From: CAZONU01 sp965370045
GTDB taxonomy: Bacteria; Planctomycetota; SZUA-567; JAKLDR01
DNA length: 64,000 bases
Direction of reading: 5' to 3'
Assembly: GCA_965370045.1 (NCBI GenBank)
Contig: CBDUSI010000006.1
Coordinates: forward strand, 1 to 64,000
Position 1 is the stretch's first letter. Each line of letters opens with the position of its first letter. This document shows positions 63,346 to 64,000 of the stretch, piece by piece. A model generated the notes under the pieces. It did no database searches. It had not been told where the DNA came from and worked only from the letters and a program-made list of their open reading frames with translations. The translations under genes were made by a program, and so were the position numbers.

Positions 63346-64000
63346 CCTCCGCCCTCCCCTCGCGCTTCTTCTCTCTCCGGAGCTGGCGCGTCGGCCGGCT
63401 CCATGAACTCCAGCTCCAGGCCGGCGAGAACGTGCTCCGTGAAATCCTGGCGGCCCATCAGCTGACAGGCGTCCAGAAGCCGCTTGGCCTTCTCCAGCCG
63501 GCCGCGGGCCAGCTCGGCGGCGCCGAGGTAGTAGAAGCTCTCGCAGAGAGCGCCCAGGTCCCCGGCCTCCGCCAGGACCTCGAGCTCGGAGACCTCACCC
63601 CGGCAGAAGCGCGCCGCAGCACGCAGGTGGGGCTTCTCCTTCTTGTCGGCGGCCAGCTTGCCCAGCACTTCATCGGCCTCCGCCTCGCGTCCGCTCTCGA
63701 CCAGCAGCCGCCAGAGGAGCAGCCCGGTGTAAAGCCGCTTGCCGGCGGGCCGCGCTCCCAAGTCGGCCCGCCAGGTTTCCTCGGCACCTTTGAGGTCGCT
63801 GGCGTAATACGCGGCCAGGCCGCTGCGCCGGCGGACCACGTGTCGACTCCCGGGAGGCGTACGCGCGAGCGCCTCGCCGTAGAGTTCGGTGGCCTTGCCG
63901 AACTCCCCGGCGCGCAGTTCCAGAAAGGCCCGCCGCCGATAGGGAATGGGGTTCCCGGTGGCCAGCCCGGTGGCCGTGACGTAATCTTCGCGGGCCTCCT
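63342..64000 (-). CDS. TPR-repeat protein, 5' end outside the window
   Basis: The frame is open to the window edge (minus strand), so this is the C-terminal ~218 residues. Helical TPR units with Ala/Leu/Gly pattern: FGKATELYGEALARTPPGSR, SDLKGAEETWRADLGARPAG, LCESFYYLGAAELARGRLEK, then an acidic tail (EPADAPAPEREEARGEGGG). Protein-protein scaffold by family. Coupled to the lipoprotein peptidase gene by TTGA. Confidence 0.7.
   Translation of the reverse strand, partial: EAREDYVTATGLATGNPIPYRRRAFLELRAGEFGKATELYGEALARTPPGSRHVVRRRSGLAAYYASDLKGAEETWRADLGARPAGKRLYTGLLLWRLLVESGREAEADEVLGKLAADKKEKPHLRAAARFCRGEVSELEVLAEAGDLGALCESFYYLGAAELARGRLEKAKRLLDACQLMGRQDFTEHVLAGLELEFMEPADAPAPEREEARGEGGG

Overview
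The window is 64 kb of GC-rich bacterial chromosome (roughly two thirds G+C by eye). Packed operons are joined by 1-8 nt stop/start overlaps, and GTG or TTG starts are frequent. A sigma-70-like factor of the kind expanded in planctomycetes, a Pkn-type Ser/Thr kinase with TPRs, HEAT- and kelch-repeat proteins, DUF1844 and Asp23-family genes point to a Planctomycetota-like or other PVC-group bacterium. No rRNA, tRNA or CRISPR was seen, so this placement is inference.

Region by region. 0.1-0.6 kb: a HicBA toxin-antitoxin pair after a poly-C tract. 0.7-10.8 kb: a FecR/kelch protein, then a minus-strand operon purM - stand-alone IMP cyclohydrolase - membrane protein - purD - Sua5/phosphatase fusion - rpiB - Ser/Thr kinase, followed by an amidohydrolase. 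10.9-14.6 kb: accessory genes of unknown role (one HEPN-like, one discoidin-like membrane protein, one HEAT-like gene) and two copies of a CACCAAGACACCAAG-type inverted-repeat element, one of them inside an open reading frame. 14.6-23.7 kb: HDOD signalling genes facing an operon HgdB-like - flippase-like - bioF-like - GT4 glycosyltransferase - truD - rsmB. That operon was split by an extra gene bracketed by a 98-bp duplication. 23.8-27.6 kb: a large HEAT/TPR protein, an unknown protein and a PqqD-like protein.

27.6-43.1 kb: the most unusual feature, a 15.4-kb integrated element. It lies between two sites that look like chromosome-dimer-resolution (dif) sites. The right site has both Xer arms. 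The left has an identical XerC-type arm and spacer but a degenerate XerD-type arm, the signature of an element that integrates with host XerCD. It carries no recognisable integrase. It encodes a replication-initiator-like protein over a long palindrome, a cytosine-C5 methyltransferase, a DUF3850 protein, zinc-ribbon proteins, many small membrane proteins, a lectin-like protein, two adjacent proteins of predicted beta content, and a membrane-anchored transglutaminase-like protein. There is no tailed-phage terminase, portal or tape measure and no recognisable packaging ATPase. It looks like a tailless (membrane-containing?) phage or phage-derived plasmid that I cannot assign to a known family.

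43.3-55.5 kb: a Pal/OmpA-like lipoprotein, a frameshifted GNAT gene, Lon protease, then a nonulosonic (pseudaminic-type) acid operon pseC - radical SAM - pseF - pseG - pseI - pseH - formyltransferase - PIG-L deacetylase. 55.4-64 kb: DUF1844, hemerythrin-like, two Asp23-family proteins, a CPBP membrane protease, a metallophosphoesterase, a receiver/DHp protein, ilvC, a secreted protein, a sigma factor, a lipoprotein-type peptidase C15 and a TPR gene running off the end. If the dif reading is right, the window spans the chromosome's replication terminus.
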